This document shows, in pieces, positions 56,085 to 64,000 of a stretch of DNA of 64,000 bases. Numbering within the stretch: position 1 is the first letter of the stretch; each line of letters starts with the position of its first letter. Below the pieces are notes generated by a model that saw nothing but the letters and a program-made list of their open reading frames with translations, ran no database searches and was not told where the DNA came from. Source of the stretch: a cf. Phormidesmis sp. LEGE 11477 (GTDB lineage: Bacteria; Cyanobacteriota; Cyanobacteriia; Phormidesmidales; Phormidesmidaceae); assembly GCF_015207105.1 (NCBI RefSeq), contig NZ_JADEXO010000001.1:1-64000 (forward strand), read 5' to 3'. The position numbers and the translations under genes were made by a program.

Positions 56085-56213
56085 ATAGGCGCTGCTAGGA
56101 GGACATCTAAAAAAACAAAGACGGCCCGAGGCAGTACGGCATTTTCTAGGATGGCGACGCCGATGACTCTTTCTAATGGCTCTGGCAAAGACTTGACTCG
56201 CACGCCAGGTGGA
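56052..56213. repeat. Right copy of flanking imperfect direct repeat
   Basis: Counterpart of 50141-50296: ABM remnant plus the 3' end of the intact lysR gene. Together the copies bracket 5.75 kb containing only the hybrid kinase and its terminator/promoter. Confidence 0.85.
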
Positions 56214-56980
56214 ATCGGTTCTGCCTCTAATCTGGCGAGGACGGCTGCGCCTAGACCTTTGGTGACCAAGCTCATTAGCGTCGAGTCTTCGCGAACGGCG
56301 TAATCGATTGGCAGATGATAACCGAACCGAGCCAGATGCTCTTCGACTAGCGTGTTGTTCTGCGTGGAGCGTTTGTTCGCGGCGCGAGAATAGCCAACTA
56401 GCTCTTCCCAGGTTAGTGGAACGTCAGCTTTGGCAGTAGTCTTTGGCAGTGGGGGTAGAAGGGCAATAAAGTCGTCGCGTAGGATCTCCCAAGATTGGAA
56501 GTCAGCGGCGGTCGGCAGTAGGACAAAGCCCAAGTCAGCCCTACCTTCTCTGATTGCTTGCTCAACTTCTGCGTAGCGATCGTATTCATCAATTTCAACA
56601 GTAAGGGCGGGGTGCGATCGCCGAAAGCGGGAAATGACCTCTGGCAGTATGTGCGTAGCAACCGTGCGAAAAGCGGCTACCCTTACCCGGCCTGTCTGCA
56701 ACCCCTTGGCCTGCTGGGCGGTGTGACGAATGCCATCAAGCTGAGTCAAGATAGCTTTAGCCTGCTGACAGATTTGGCTGCCTATTGGCGTGAGAACTGC
56801 GCCAGTGCGGCCTCGAATCAAAAGCACGATGCCCAGATCTGTTTCTAGCGTGGCGATCGCATGGCTGATTGTAGACTGTGCCAGGTTTAAGTGCAGTGCT
56901 GCGGCGCTGAAACTACCGTGATCTGCAACGGCAATCAGTGCTGCGAGCTGTGAAATCTTGAGCTGTGCCGCGTTTGCCAT
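56054..56980 (-). CDS. LysR-family transcriptional regulator
   Basis: 308 residues. The N-terminal winged helix-turn-helix (LAALIAVADHGSFSAAALHLNLAQSTISHAIATLE, ~12-46) is classic LysR. The effector domain (~90-300) has RVRVAAFRTVATHILPEVI, EGRADLGFVLLP and GLGAAVLARLEAEPIPPGV. It likely controls the divergent NhaC-type antiporter (235-base shared region) or an ABM gene it originally faced; the effector is unknown. The C-terminus overlaps an ABM gene remnant on the other strand. Confidence 0.92.
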   Translation of the reverse strand: MANAAQLKISQLAALIAVADHGSFSAAALHLNLAQSTISHAIATLETDLGIVLLIRGRTGAVLTPIGSQICQQAKAILTQLDGIRHTAQQAKGLQTGRVRVAAFRTVATHILPEVISRFRRSHPALTVEIDEYDRYAEVEQAIREGRADLGFVLLPTAADFQSWEILRDDFIALLPPLPKTTAKADVPLTWEELVGYSRAANKRSTQNNTLVEEHLARFGYHLPIDYAVREDSTLMSLVTKGLGAAVLARLEAEPIPPGVRVKSLPEPLERVIGVAILENAVLPRAVFVFLDVLLAAPIQAAGKTTFS

Positions 56981-57215
56981 GCGTTCTACTGCTAGAAAAG
57001 CTAGATACTCGCTTTTGTTAGATGCTCACCCTATCAGTAGAACCGAGTCTGATTAACTACGCCATCGCTTTTATCGATACGACCTATCATCTTTGCCTCT
57101 TGCTATAGAGAGAATAAACTCTCTACTCTAAACAAGTCTGGCTTAAAGTAGACGGATTGGAACAGTAGCGTAGAATCCTATGACTTAGCGATCTAGCGAC
57201 CATGATTTAGCACCG

Positions 57216-58583
57216 ATGACTCAGCCCAAAAACAATCTCGATCTTGCTGTTGTTCTGTTTATTTCTTTCTGTTTGCTCGTTGGCAGTGCGATCGCTAGCG
57301 TTTTCATTGCTTATGCCCTATCTATCTCACTCTTTCTCTTTGGGGTGGTGCTAAATCGTAGAGGGTTTGCGGTCATCGCCTTGTTGCAAATGGGAATGCG
57401 CGGCGCACGTCAGGCTTTCCCGGTGGTTCAAGTGCTGCTGCTAATCGGCATGGTAACGGCGGTATGGATGGCCGCAGGAACGGTGCCAGCACTGGTCTAC
57501 TACGGGATAAAGCTAATCTCGGCTCAGTTTTTTATTCTGTGGACTTTTCTGCTGACGGGAGCGGTCTCTGTGCTAATTGGCACTTCGTTCGGTACGGTAG
57601 GTACGATCGGGATTGCGCTGATGGTAATCGCCAGAGGCAGCGATGTTGATGTTAATCCAGTGGCAGGCGCAATTATCGCGGGAGCATTTGTAGGAGATCG
57701 ATGTTCGCCGATGTCTTCTAGCGCGTATCTGGTCGCCAGTGTGACCGGTACAGATCTATATCGAAATTTACGCAATATGATAGTGAGCGGTATGTGGCCG
57801 CTGCTACTATCGCTGGCGTTTTATACCGGGCTATCTTTGTTATATCCCGTGCAGCTTGTAGAAGCCTCGGCCACTACAGCGCTGCCAGAAGTGTTTGATC
57901 TATCTGCTGTGGTGCTGTCGCCTGCGATCGCGGTGCTATTGCTAGCAATGCTACGAGTCGATGTGAAATGGGCGATGGCGGTGAGTATTGGTTTGGGATG
58001 TGCGATCGCTCACGCCATACAGAACTATTCTTTTTCAGCTCTGATGCGGTTTCTTGTATTTGGCTATCAGCTAGACCAAGACACACCACTACAGTCTATT
58101 TTGCTAGGTGGTGGGCTGTTGCCAATGGCCAAAGCTATGCTGGTCGTTCTCCTTTCTACCGCGTTTGCTGGTATCTTTGCAGACAGTAAAGTCCTTAGCT
58201 TTTTAGATCGGTGGCTTAGCCGCGTTCGCAACCAGCGGCAACTAGGCCAGGCGACTATTTTAGTCAGCGTCGTTGCTAATCTGTTCGGCTGTACGCAAAC
58301 GATTGCAATTCTACTCACTGAGCAGATTATGCGCCCTTACTATCAGCAGCAGTTTAATGGAAAGGGCCGAGAGCAGCTAGCTTTGTCTTTGGAAGATACG
58401 GCAGTTGTGATTGCGCCGCTCGTTCCTTGGAATATTGCTGGACTGATTCCAGCGACTGTATTAGCTGTGGGGCCAGGCTTCATTCCATACGCTTTATATT
58501 TGTTCTTGTTTCCAATGTTTATCCTTTTCCGTACGCACAAGGCCCGGACGATTCGACCTGCTCGTAAAGATCTCTCCCTTTAG
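57216..58583 (+). CDS. nhaC: NhaC-type Na+/H+ antiporter
   Basis: A 455-residue polytopic membrane protein with about 11 helices. Family markers: GMRGARQAFPVVQVLLLIG, GTSFGTVGTIGIALMVI, GAIIAGAFVGDRCSPMSSSAYLVAS (the conserved GDRCSPMS segment with its Asp) and NLFGCTQTIAILLTEQIM. It exchanges Na+ (or another small substrate) for H+. The start MTQPKNNLDLAVVLF is the first ATG after a short leader. Divergent from lysR, which may regulate it. The next gene follows after 11 bases or more and may be co-transcribed. Confidence 0.88.
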   Translation: MTQPKNNLDLAVVLFISFCLLVGSAIASVFIAYALSISLFLFGVVLNRRGFAVIALLQMGMRGARQAFPVVQVLLLIGMVTAVWMAAGTVPALVYYGIKLISAQFFILWTFLLTGAVSVLIGTSFGTVGTIGIALMVIARGSDVDVNPVAGAIIAGAFVGDRCSPMSSSAYLVASVTGTDLYRNLRNMIVSGMWPLLLSLAFYTGLSLLYPVQLVEASATTALPEVFDLSAVVLSPAIAVLLLAMLRVDVKWAMAVSIGLGCAIAHAIQNYSFSALMRFLVFGYQLDQDTPLQSILLGGGLLPMAKAMLVVLLSTAFAGIFADSKVLSFLDRWLSRVRNQRQLGQATILVSVVANLFGCTQTIAILLTEQIMRPYYQQQFNGKGREQLALSLEDTAVVIAPLVPWNIAGLIPATVLAVGPGFIPYALYLFLFPMFILFRTHKARTIRPARKDLSL

Positions 58584-58630
58584 GTACTGGCATAGTGCAA
58601 ACTTGTCCCGTAGCGTTGGATCGATTGATA

Positions 58631-59419
58631 ATGCTGGAGACAACCCGTAAACATATGAGCGCCCCACAGAGAGTATCAGATTCCTTTGCTCAAGCATTTT
58701 CCACAGCAGAGCAGCTAGGGGGTCTGGTATCTGCCGTAGGCACTCAGATATTCAATCAGGTCTCTAGATCTGCGATAGAAACGACTTCTTGGGTCAGTGA
58801 AGTTGCTACAGAATCGGCTCATTCGGCGCTAGAGCAGACGACTGAGAGCGTGGGTAGAACGTTAGAACCTATTGCTGAAAATTCGGCTGTTGACTATGTA
58901 GCGAAGGTTCCTGGGCTTAAATGGCTGACCAGTGCGCTGGGCCGAGTAGATAAGGAAAAAGCCATAGCAGAAGTTATAAAGCTAAAAGCAGAGCATCCGT
59001 ACGAGTCGGATGAAGAGATTTCACATCGAATTATTGTCGATACAACGATTAAAGCAGGTGGCGTAGGTTTTGCGACAAATATTATTCCACCAGTGGCGCT
59101 GGGATTGTTCGCAGTTGATCTAGCTGCAGTCTCGGCCCTACAGTCAGAGATGCTGTACCGAGTAGCTGCTGCTTACGAGTTTGACGTCAGCGATCCGGCT
59201 AGAAAAGGTGAGGCATTGACGATCTTTGCGCTGTCTTTAGGCACCTCTAGCGCGCTGAAAACTGGGCTTAGCGTAGTAGAACTCATTCCGTTAGTCGGCG
59301 CAGCCGTGGGTGCAAGCAGCAACGCTGGGATTCTTTACAGCTTTGGGATAGCAGCATCTCAGTTTTATAAGCGAAAGCAAGAGAGACTAAAAGGAAGAGT
59401 AGTGATGAAGTCGGAATGA
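58631..59419 (+). CDS. EcsC-like protein, function unknown
   Basis: 262 residues from the ATG at 58631; a GTG at 58595 and an ATG at 58658 are alternatives. The N-terminus is a Ser/Ala/Glu-rich amphipathic helix region. From ~95 the sequence DKEKAIAEVIKLKAEHPYESDEEI, then VDTTIKAGGVGFATNIIPPVALGLFAVDLAAVSALQSEMLYRVAAAY, and a C-terminal Gly/Ala hydrophobic stretch (VVELIPLVGAAVGASSNAGILYSFG) resemble EcsC-family proteins, which are membrane-associated and uncharacterised. The assignment is moderate. It lies close behind nhaC on the same strand. Confidence 0.6.
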   Translation: MLETTRKHMSAPQRVSDSFAQAFSTAEQLGGLVSAVGTQIFNQVSRSAIETTSWVSEVATESAHSALEQTTESVGRTLEPIAENSAVDYVAKVPGLKWLTSALGRVDKEKAIAEVIKLKAEHPYESDEEISHRIIVDTTIKAGGVGFATNIIPPVALGLFAVDLAAVSALQSEMLYRVAAAYEFDVSDPARKGEALTIFALSLGTSSALKTGLSVVELIPLVGAAVGASSNAGILYSFGIAASQFYKRKQERLKGRVVMKSE

Positions 59420-59529
59420 TGAATGATGAGTTCAGATTGAGAGCACTGATTTGTTCATCTGACTTGTTTGTCTGACTTACTGCTATTCGCTACCTACAGC
59501 CTTACTCTCTGAACTTGCTAAGGATCGAA

Positions 59530-59672
59530 AATTTAATAAGATGCACATTTTCTGCCGCCCTCACCCCAACTCTCTCCCGAAGGAGAGGGAGCTTGAAGTC
59601 CTTCTCCCCCAGGGAGAAGGATTTAGGATGAGGGCCTGCGGTAAGACTTGAAATCAGACAGTTTATTAAATT
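59530..59672. repeat. Palindromic repeat element (MITE/REP-like)
   Basis: Outer 10-bp perfect inverted repeats AATTTAATAA (59530-59539) and TTATTAAATT (59663-59672) enclose a GC-rich core. The core has two nested hairpins, CTCTCCC/GGAGAG and CCTTCTCCC/GGGAGAAGG, bracketed by CCCTCA/TGAGGG. Similar CCTCACCCC-CTCTCCC cores are dispersed repeats in many bacterial genomes. It sits between convergent genes and may also terminate both. No ORF. Confidence 0.7.
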
Positions 59673-59724
59673 CTCGTTCCTAAGGGCTAGCAGGGAAAAA
59701 GCTTGGCACTGTTCATTGTTGTTG

Positions 59725-61128
59725 CTAGCTTAGCTTCTCACCTCTAATAGAGAGATCTAACAGCTCCATTGGATGCTTTAGCATGACTTTTTGTCCTTGG
59801 TTTTCCAAAGACTGTTTGATCTGTAGAGAGCAGCCTGGATTGGATGATGCAATCAAAGTCGCCCCTGTTTTGACTAGGTTTGTCGCTTTCATCTGCCCTA
59901 ACTCTTCAGCGATTTCGGGCTGGAGCATATTATAGACACCTGCACTGCCACAGCAAAGGGCCGCGTCCAACGGCTCTTTGAGGGCGAGCCCTGGAATCTG
60001 TTGTAATAGCTGTCTGGGTTGGCGACTGATTTTTTGACCGTGTAGCAGGTGGCAGGCATCCTGGTAGACCGTGACTAAGGGATCTGTTTGTAAGGGATGC
60101 AGCTCTGCGCTTAGTCCGACTTCTGCTAAAAATTCTTGAACATCACGGACCTTTGCGGCAAAGGCTTTAGCTTTATCTGCGTAAGCTGGATCGTCTGCCA
60201 GGATATGTCCGTATTCTTTGAGGGTATGACCGCATCCGGCAGCATTGATGATGATATATTCAACGCCTGTCCCCTCAAAGCTGTCAATCATTTGACGGGC
60301 TAGCGCTTGGGCCTGCGCGGTTTCCCCTTGGTGCTCGGGTAGTGCAGAACAGCAGCCCTGGCTTCTAGGCACAATAATTTCGCAGCCGTTCGCGCTCAAG
60401 ACTCTAGCAGTCGCCTCATTGACGCCAGAGAAAAAGACCCTTTGAACACAGCCCAAAATCATACCGACTCGATATCGTTTGTCGGTAGTCGCTGGAATTT
60501 CTTCTGGTAGGTTGTCGGCAAAGCAGCTAGCGGTAACGGGTGGTAGCAGACTTTCCATAGCAGCGAGGTTAGGAGAGATCTGCTTTAGCAGGCCAGTTTT
60601 TTTGAGAAGTTTGGAGATGCCTAGCTTTTGGTAGAGAGCCAGGGGTGTCAGCAGCAGGCGGATGCGATCTGGATAGGGAAAAAGAGAGAAAATTAGCTGG
60701 CGAACGGCCTTTTGCTTAATCGGGCGAGGGTGATTTCGCTGGATTTGAGGGCGGACGCTAGAGATGAGCTTGTCGTACTGTACGCCGGAAGGGCAGGCAG
60801 TGGTGCAGGCGAGGCAGCCCAAGCAGGTATCGAAGTGCTGAACGGAGGCGGGGGAAAGTGGTGCTTCTCCTTTATTGATGGCATCCATTAGATAGATGCG
60901 ACCACGGGGAGAGTCGTTTTCTTTGCCAATGACGCGATAGCTGGGGCAGGTGGGCAAACAGAATCCACAGTGGACACAGGCGTCGATCAGGTTTTGTGGT
61001 GGCGGCGCGCTACCGTCGAAGCTCGGTAAATCAATAGGCGATTCGTCGGGGGTGGCTTCGTTGGTAGCGAGGCTGGTGTCTAGCTTCAGCGGATTGTCTG
61101 TGGTTTGCATGTTTGCTGGCCTACGCAA
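59725..61128 (-). CDS. glcF: Glycolate dehydrogenase iron-sulfur subunit
   Basis: 467 residues. Two 4Fe-4S ferredoxin motifs are complete: Cys51-54-57-61 (CVHCGFCLPTC) and Cys102-105-108-112 (CLGCLACTTAC). Two CCG-type domains follow (GCVQRVFFSGVNEATARVL... QGCCSALPEHQGE, and CHLLHGQKI... CCGSAGVYNM), the non-cubane cluster/hdrB-like signature. With GlcD (not in this window) it oxidises photorespiratory glycolate to glyoxylate, passing electrons to the quinone pool. Met7 (MQTTDNPL) is another possible start. Monocistronic here. Confidence 0.92.
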   Translation of the reverse strand: MRRPANMQTTDNPLKLDTSLATNEATPDESPIDLPSFDGSAPPPQNLIDACVHCGFCLPTCPSYRVIGKENDSPRGRIYLMDAINKGEAPLSPASVQHFDTCLGCLACTTACPSGVQYDKLISSVRPQIQRNHPRPIKQKAVRQLIFSLFPYPDRIRLLLTPLALYQKLGISKLLKKTGLLKQISPNLAAMESLLPPVTASCFADNLPEEIPATTDKRYRVGMILGCVQRVFFSGVNEATARVLSANGCEIIVPRSQGCCSALPEHQGETAQAQALARQMIDSFEGTGVEYIIINAAGCGHTLKEYGHILADDPAYADKAKAFAAKVRDVQEFLAEVGLSAELHPLQTDPLVTVYQDACHLLHGQKISRQPRQLLQQIPGLALKEPLDAALCCGSAGVYNMLQPEIAEELGQMKATNLVKTGATLIASSNPGCSLQIKQSLENQGQKVMLKHPMELLDLSIRGEKLS

Positions 61129-61330
61129 TTCGTTTAGGTTCCCTGCTTTTTAGCTTAGCGCGTTTACGGAATGCGATCGCCATCGCCTGTAGCACCCTAG
61201 ACCAGGGACACAAAAAGCTGTAGACGCCACGCTGACAGAGAAAAGCCCGATTCATTGATGTCTAGCAATCGTCTTAGTCGTATGCATAAGAAAACGCTCT
61301 CAATGTGATAACAGGAACTGAATAATAACG

Positions 61331-62053
61331 ATGACCCAAGATTCTCTAAAGGTAAGATCCAAAGGCCGAAGCTCGAACCATTTTTCTGTCTTAATTCGAC
61401 TGCTGCGCGATCGCCGCACTTTCCTAGAAGAAGTCCGCAGCGAAACCAAACTAGAAAGCAAAATTGGCTCTTTACTGATTGCTAGCACCTTTTTCTTTGC
61501 CATTTACGGCGGTATTGTCGGCTCATACGGCGGCGGCTTACAGATTATCTCTTCAGCGATTAAGTTGCCTGCCCTCTATCTGTTGACGCTATTGATTTGT
61601 GTCCCAACACTCTACTTTTTCGATATCTTATTCGGCTCCAAGCTCAGCTTCAAACAGTACGTCACCATGTCGCTGACTTCGGTTTCTGTAATTAGCGTTC
61701 TACTTTTCAGCTTTGCACCTGTGGTTCTGTTCTTTTTGATCTCGGTGCAAGGCTACAGATTTTTCTTATTGCTGAACGTGCTGGTGATGACGATTACTGG
61801 CTGTGTAGGCGTGCGGCTGTTCTACAAAGGGATGGTAGATATGGCTGGGCCTGAAGGCTTCGATCAAAAAATGCGCCTAACTCTGCTCAAAGGTTGGGTG
61901 GTGCTGTATGGACTGGTAGGTTCTCAGCTTGGTTGGACGCTGCGACCTTTTGTCGGCTCTAGCGATCGCACCTTCCAGATTTTCAGACCCGAGGTTGAGG
62001 GCAACTTCTACTCCAACGTTTTTCGGGCGCTGAGGGTAATGCTGGGCCTTTAG
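61331..62053 (+). CDS. Yip1-like multi-pass membrane protein, function unknown
   Basis: 240 residues with about five hydrophobic helices: IGSLLIASTFFFAIYGGIVGSY (~46-67), LPALYLLTLLICVPTLYFFDIL (~78-99), TSVSVISVLLFSFAPVVLFFLI (~115-137), FFLLLNVLVMTITGCVGVRLFY (~143-164) and LLKGWVVLYGLVGSQLGW (~180-200). A charged N-terminus precedes them. It resembles a conserved cyanobacterial family, sometimes labelled WH2-domain or Yip1-like, without known role. The next gene begins about 20 bases later, so the two likely form an operon. Confidence 0.7.
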   Translation: MTQDSLKVRSKGRSSNHFSVLIRLLRDRRTFLEEVRSETKLESKIGSLLIASTFFFAIYGGIVGSYGGGLQIISSAIKLPALYLLTLLICVPTLYFFDILFGSKLSFKQYVTMSLTSVSVISVLLFSFAPVVLFFLISVQGYRFFLLLNVLVMTITGCVGVRLFYKGMVDMAGPEGFDQKMRLTLLKGWVVLYGLVGSQLGWTLRPFVGSSDRTFQIFRPEVEGNFYSNVFRALRVMLGL

Positions 62054-62072
62054 TAGTCAGTCCGGTAAGTCA

Positions 62073-62825
62073 GTGAAGATATCGCCTCTACAAAATCCGG
62101 CAATGAATAATTTAGTTATGAAGAATCTGGACAATCTAAGAATTACCCAGCGAGAACAAGATGAGATTACCGGGCTTGATGTGGGCGATGCAAATATCGG
62201 CTGGGCCTACCGTCAGACGGCTTTTTTACCAGAGTATCGCCTAGCGTTGCTAAGTGAGCTAGCTCTGTTGCTAATCGTTGGGCTGATTTTCTGCCTGCCG
62301 TTGACCTTGATGGTAGCCCGCTCGATCAGTGGCGATGATGTGCGGGTGGTGTGGAGCGTCTTGCCCTTTGGCATGGGGGCTGCGATCGCGCTGACTATCG
62401 CCTGGACCTATTACCGCTGGCGTGAGGGCAGACGCCTTCTTACCCTTAGCCATCTGCTCGATGAAATTGACCGCTTCAATGAAGTGGTCTCAGCCGTTGA
62501 GATATTAGAAGAGCTGGTGGCGGCAAAAAATACCCGTCTCTCTTCTTCTGAAATGAGAGGAAAGCTAAGCCTAGAGAACAGGAAAGACGTTCTAGAAGCG
62601 CTTCATCTGACTAGAGAAAGTCTGGTGTGCGGCCTCATGACTGAGAAGGTGATGCGAAAACATCAACAGTTTATGGCGAGGCGTCAAGAAATGTTCTCCA
62701 ACATCGAACGCAATCTAGCCACGCTACAGCTACTCCAAGTCAGTGACACAGCGAGCGACTACGGTCGACTGCTAAACGAAGCCATCCAAATCGGCACTAT
62801 TGTCTATCAGGAGCTAAGCAGATAG
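62073..62825 (+). CDS. Two-helix membrane protein with helical cytoplasmic domain, unknown
   Basis: 250 residues from a GTG at 62073; the ATG at 62103 (MNNLVMKNLDNL) may be the true start. Two helices (ALLSELALLLIVGLIFCLPLTLMVA, ~68-92, and VVWSVLPFGMGAAIALTIAW, ~99-118) are followed by a basic turn (YYRWREGRRLL) and a charged alpha-helical C-terminal half with coiled-coil character (~123-250). No family recognised. It follows the Yip1-like gene closely, so a joint membrane function is plausible. Confidence 0.65.
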   Translation: MKISPLQNPAMNNLVMKNLDNLRITQREQDEITGLDVGDANIGWAYRQTAFLPEYRLALLSELALLLIVGLIFCLPLTLMVARSISGDDVRVVWSVLPFGMGAAIALTIAWTYYRWREGRRLLTLSHLLDEIDRFNEVVSAVEILEELVAAKNTRLSSSEMRGKLSLENRKDVLEALHLTRESLVCGLMTEKVMRKHQQFMARRQEMFSNIERNLATLQLLQVSDTASDYGRLLNEAIQIGTIVYQELSR

Positions 62826-63012
62826 AAAGACTATCAACATGCATAGTATCGACGGATGCACAACGCTGGGTAGATTGCCGTACCACCAAAGATACAGCGC
62901 AGCCTTGAACCATAGGATATGTCTCTGTTGCAGCTCGCTCTCATCGTATCCTAACGTTCTAACACCCTATCGCTCCATGCTTTTAATCGATAAGTCATCT
63001 AGCTAGGCTAAT

Positions 63013-64000
63013 TCAGTCGCGTTCATTACTCAACAATGAGTAGAGCCAGTCGTGAGTATCTCTTGCATAAGGAAAATTAGGAAATTCTTTTATTAAGTCG
63101 TCCAAATCTCGAATGGCTTCTTGTATATCCTCTTGGTGTACTGCGTTCTCAACGCTGTTTTGATAAACTTCCTTTGACTTGTCTAAGTCTCCAGAAACTA
63201 AGCAATAAAGTGCTAGATTGAAAGACCTTTGACGACGCGCGCTACTTTTTTGGCAAGGCTTTTGGGCTATCTTAATGGCTTTACTAAGGCTAGTTTCAAA
63301 ATGAACAGATTGATCTAGGCTCAGATAAGTTAGAGCGATATCGTAATAGACCCAATCATACTCATCATCGATCTCGATAGCCTTGTTCAAGTCCTCTAGA
63401 GCTTCTTCATAACGACCGAGCTGTCGATAGGTTTCTCCACGACTTGCAATAGCAAAGGCATACTCACTATCGATCTCGATAGCCTTGTTCAAGTCCTCTA
63501 GAGCTTCTTCATAACGACCGAGCTGTCGGTAAGTTCTCCCACGATTTACGATAGCCAAGGCATGACTATCATTAATCTCGATGACTTTGCTATAGTCAGC
63601 TAGTGCTTCTTCGTAACGACCAAGCTGTCGATAAGTCTTACAGTAGCAAAAACATAATCATTATCAATATCAATAGCTCTGCTTAGATCTACTAATGCTT
63701 CTTCATAGCGCCCGAGCTGCCAATAAGTTGCTCCACGATTTGCAATAGCGAAAGCATCATCACTATTAATCTCGATGGCTTTACTAAAGTCCACTAGTGC
63801 TTCTTCATACCGAGTGAGCGACTGATACGTCTCTCCACGGGAAACAATGGCAAAGGCATCATTACTATTAATCTCGATGGCCTTGTTGAAGTCGGCTAAT
63901 GCCTCTTCATAGCGCCCGAGCAGCCGATAAGTTTCCCCACGACCTACAGTAGCAAAGACGCAATCATTATCAATATCAATAACTCTGTTTAGATCTACTA
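63013..64000 (-). pseudogene. TPR-repeat gene broken by a 10-bp deletion (cut by window edge)
   Basis: Minus-strand frames encode about nine tandem 34-residue TPR units (YRQLGRYEEALEDLNKAIEID type), reflected in the DNA as 102-base repeats from 63330 to the edge. The frame from the right edge (stop at 63600) and the frame of 63013-63558 are in different registers. Near 63636-63641 the unit reads ATAAGTCTTACAGTAGC where the sister unit at 63931 has 10 more bases (TTCCCCACGAC region); restoring them joins the frames. The C-terminal ~90 residues (63013-63290) are non-TPR helical sequence. The downstream half could still start at 63558, but the full protein is disrupted unless the assembly is wrong. 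Confidence 0.75.

Noticed and set aside
63330-64000. Regular repeats suggesting a CRISPR array
   Set aside because: The 102-base periodicity encodes TPR units in frame; there are no short repeats with unique spacers.

Overview
The window reads as the chromosome of a phycobilisome-bearing cyanobacterium, most likely filamentous or motile. Evidence: GCGATCGC-type (HIP1) octamers occur throughout, inside and between genes. There is a long ferredoxin-NADP reductase with a CpcD-like linker domain, a phosphoribulokinase with the cyanobacterial/plant regulatory cysteines, an hps (hormogonium polysaccharide) cluster, an adenosylcobalamin-dependent ribonucleotide reductase, cobN/cbiD, and a large hybrid Ser/Thr-His kinase of the type common in filamentous cyanobacteria. 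I cannot assign genus or species.

Layout. 1-2805: 5' part of cobN (minus), running off the left edge. 3.3-7.2 kb: hybrid sensor kinase and an M23 peptidase. 7.3-10.2 kb: ftsH (minus), rpsD (plus). 10.5-11.0 kb: ParD/ParE toxin-antitoxin pair. 11.1-16.8 kb: moaA, cbiD, guaA, a small coiled-coil protein, hisA. 16.9-21.4 kb: SirB1-type protein and an NfeD-like/flotillin/flotillin operon. 21.7-25.2 kb: class II ribonucleotide reductase interrupted by a 408-residue intein with LAGLIDADG endonuclease motifs. 25.3-29.2 kb: glycosyltransferase, htpG, rpmB. 29.5-37.5 kb: hpsA plus four pseudopilin genes. 37.5-39.9 kb: hom-prmC-small membrane protein (minus). 40-42.9 kb: divergent petH and prk with an NtcA-type promoter for petH. 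43-49.5 kb: FHA/pentapeptide pair, pgsA, tmk, holB, dgkA, a DnaJ-TPR membrane protein. 49.9-57 kb: an ABM monooxygenase, a 5.5-kb hybrid kinase and a LysR regulator, with a roughly 155-bp imperfect repeat flanking the kinase. 57.2-62.8 kb: NhaC antiporter, EcsC-like protein, a palindromic repeat element, glcF, two membrane proteins. 63-64 kb: a TPR gene broken by a 10-bp deletion and running off the right edge.

Functional links. cobN and cbiD belong to cobalamin synthesis and the ribonucleotide reductase uses the coenzyme. petH and prk connect photosynthetic electron flow to the Calvin cycle, and glcF handles photorespiratory glycolate. The hps block is a pseudopilin-based secretion/motility module. 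The most unusual structures are: the intact/decayed mirror arrangement of ABM and lysR fragments on the two sides of the giant kinase, best explained by single-crossover integration or duplication with reciprocal loss; the NtcA box plus internal start codon in petH; the intein; alternative hairpins over the htpG ribosome-binding site; and several small unrecognised elements. No tRNA, rRNA, CRISPR array or complete insertion sequence was seen. Identity counts given are by eye.
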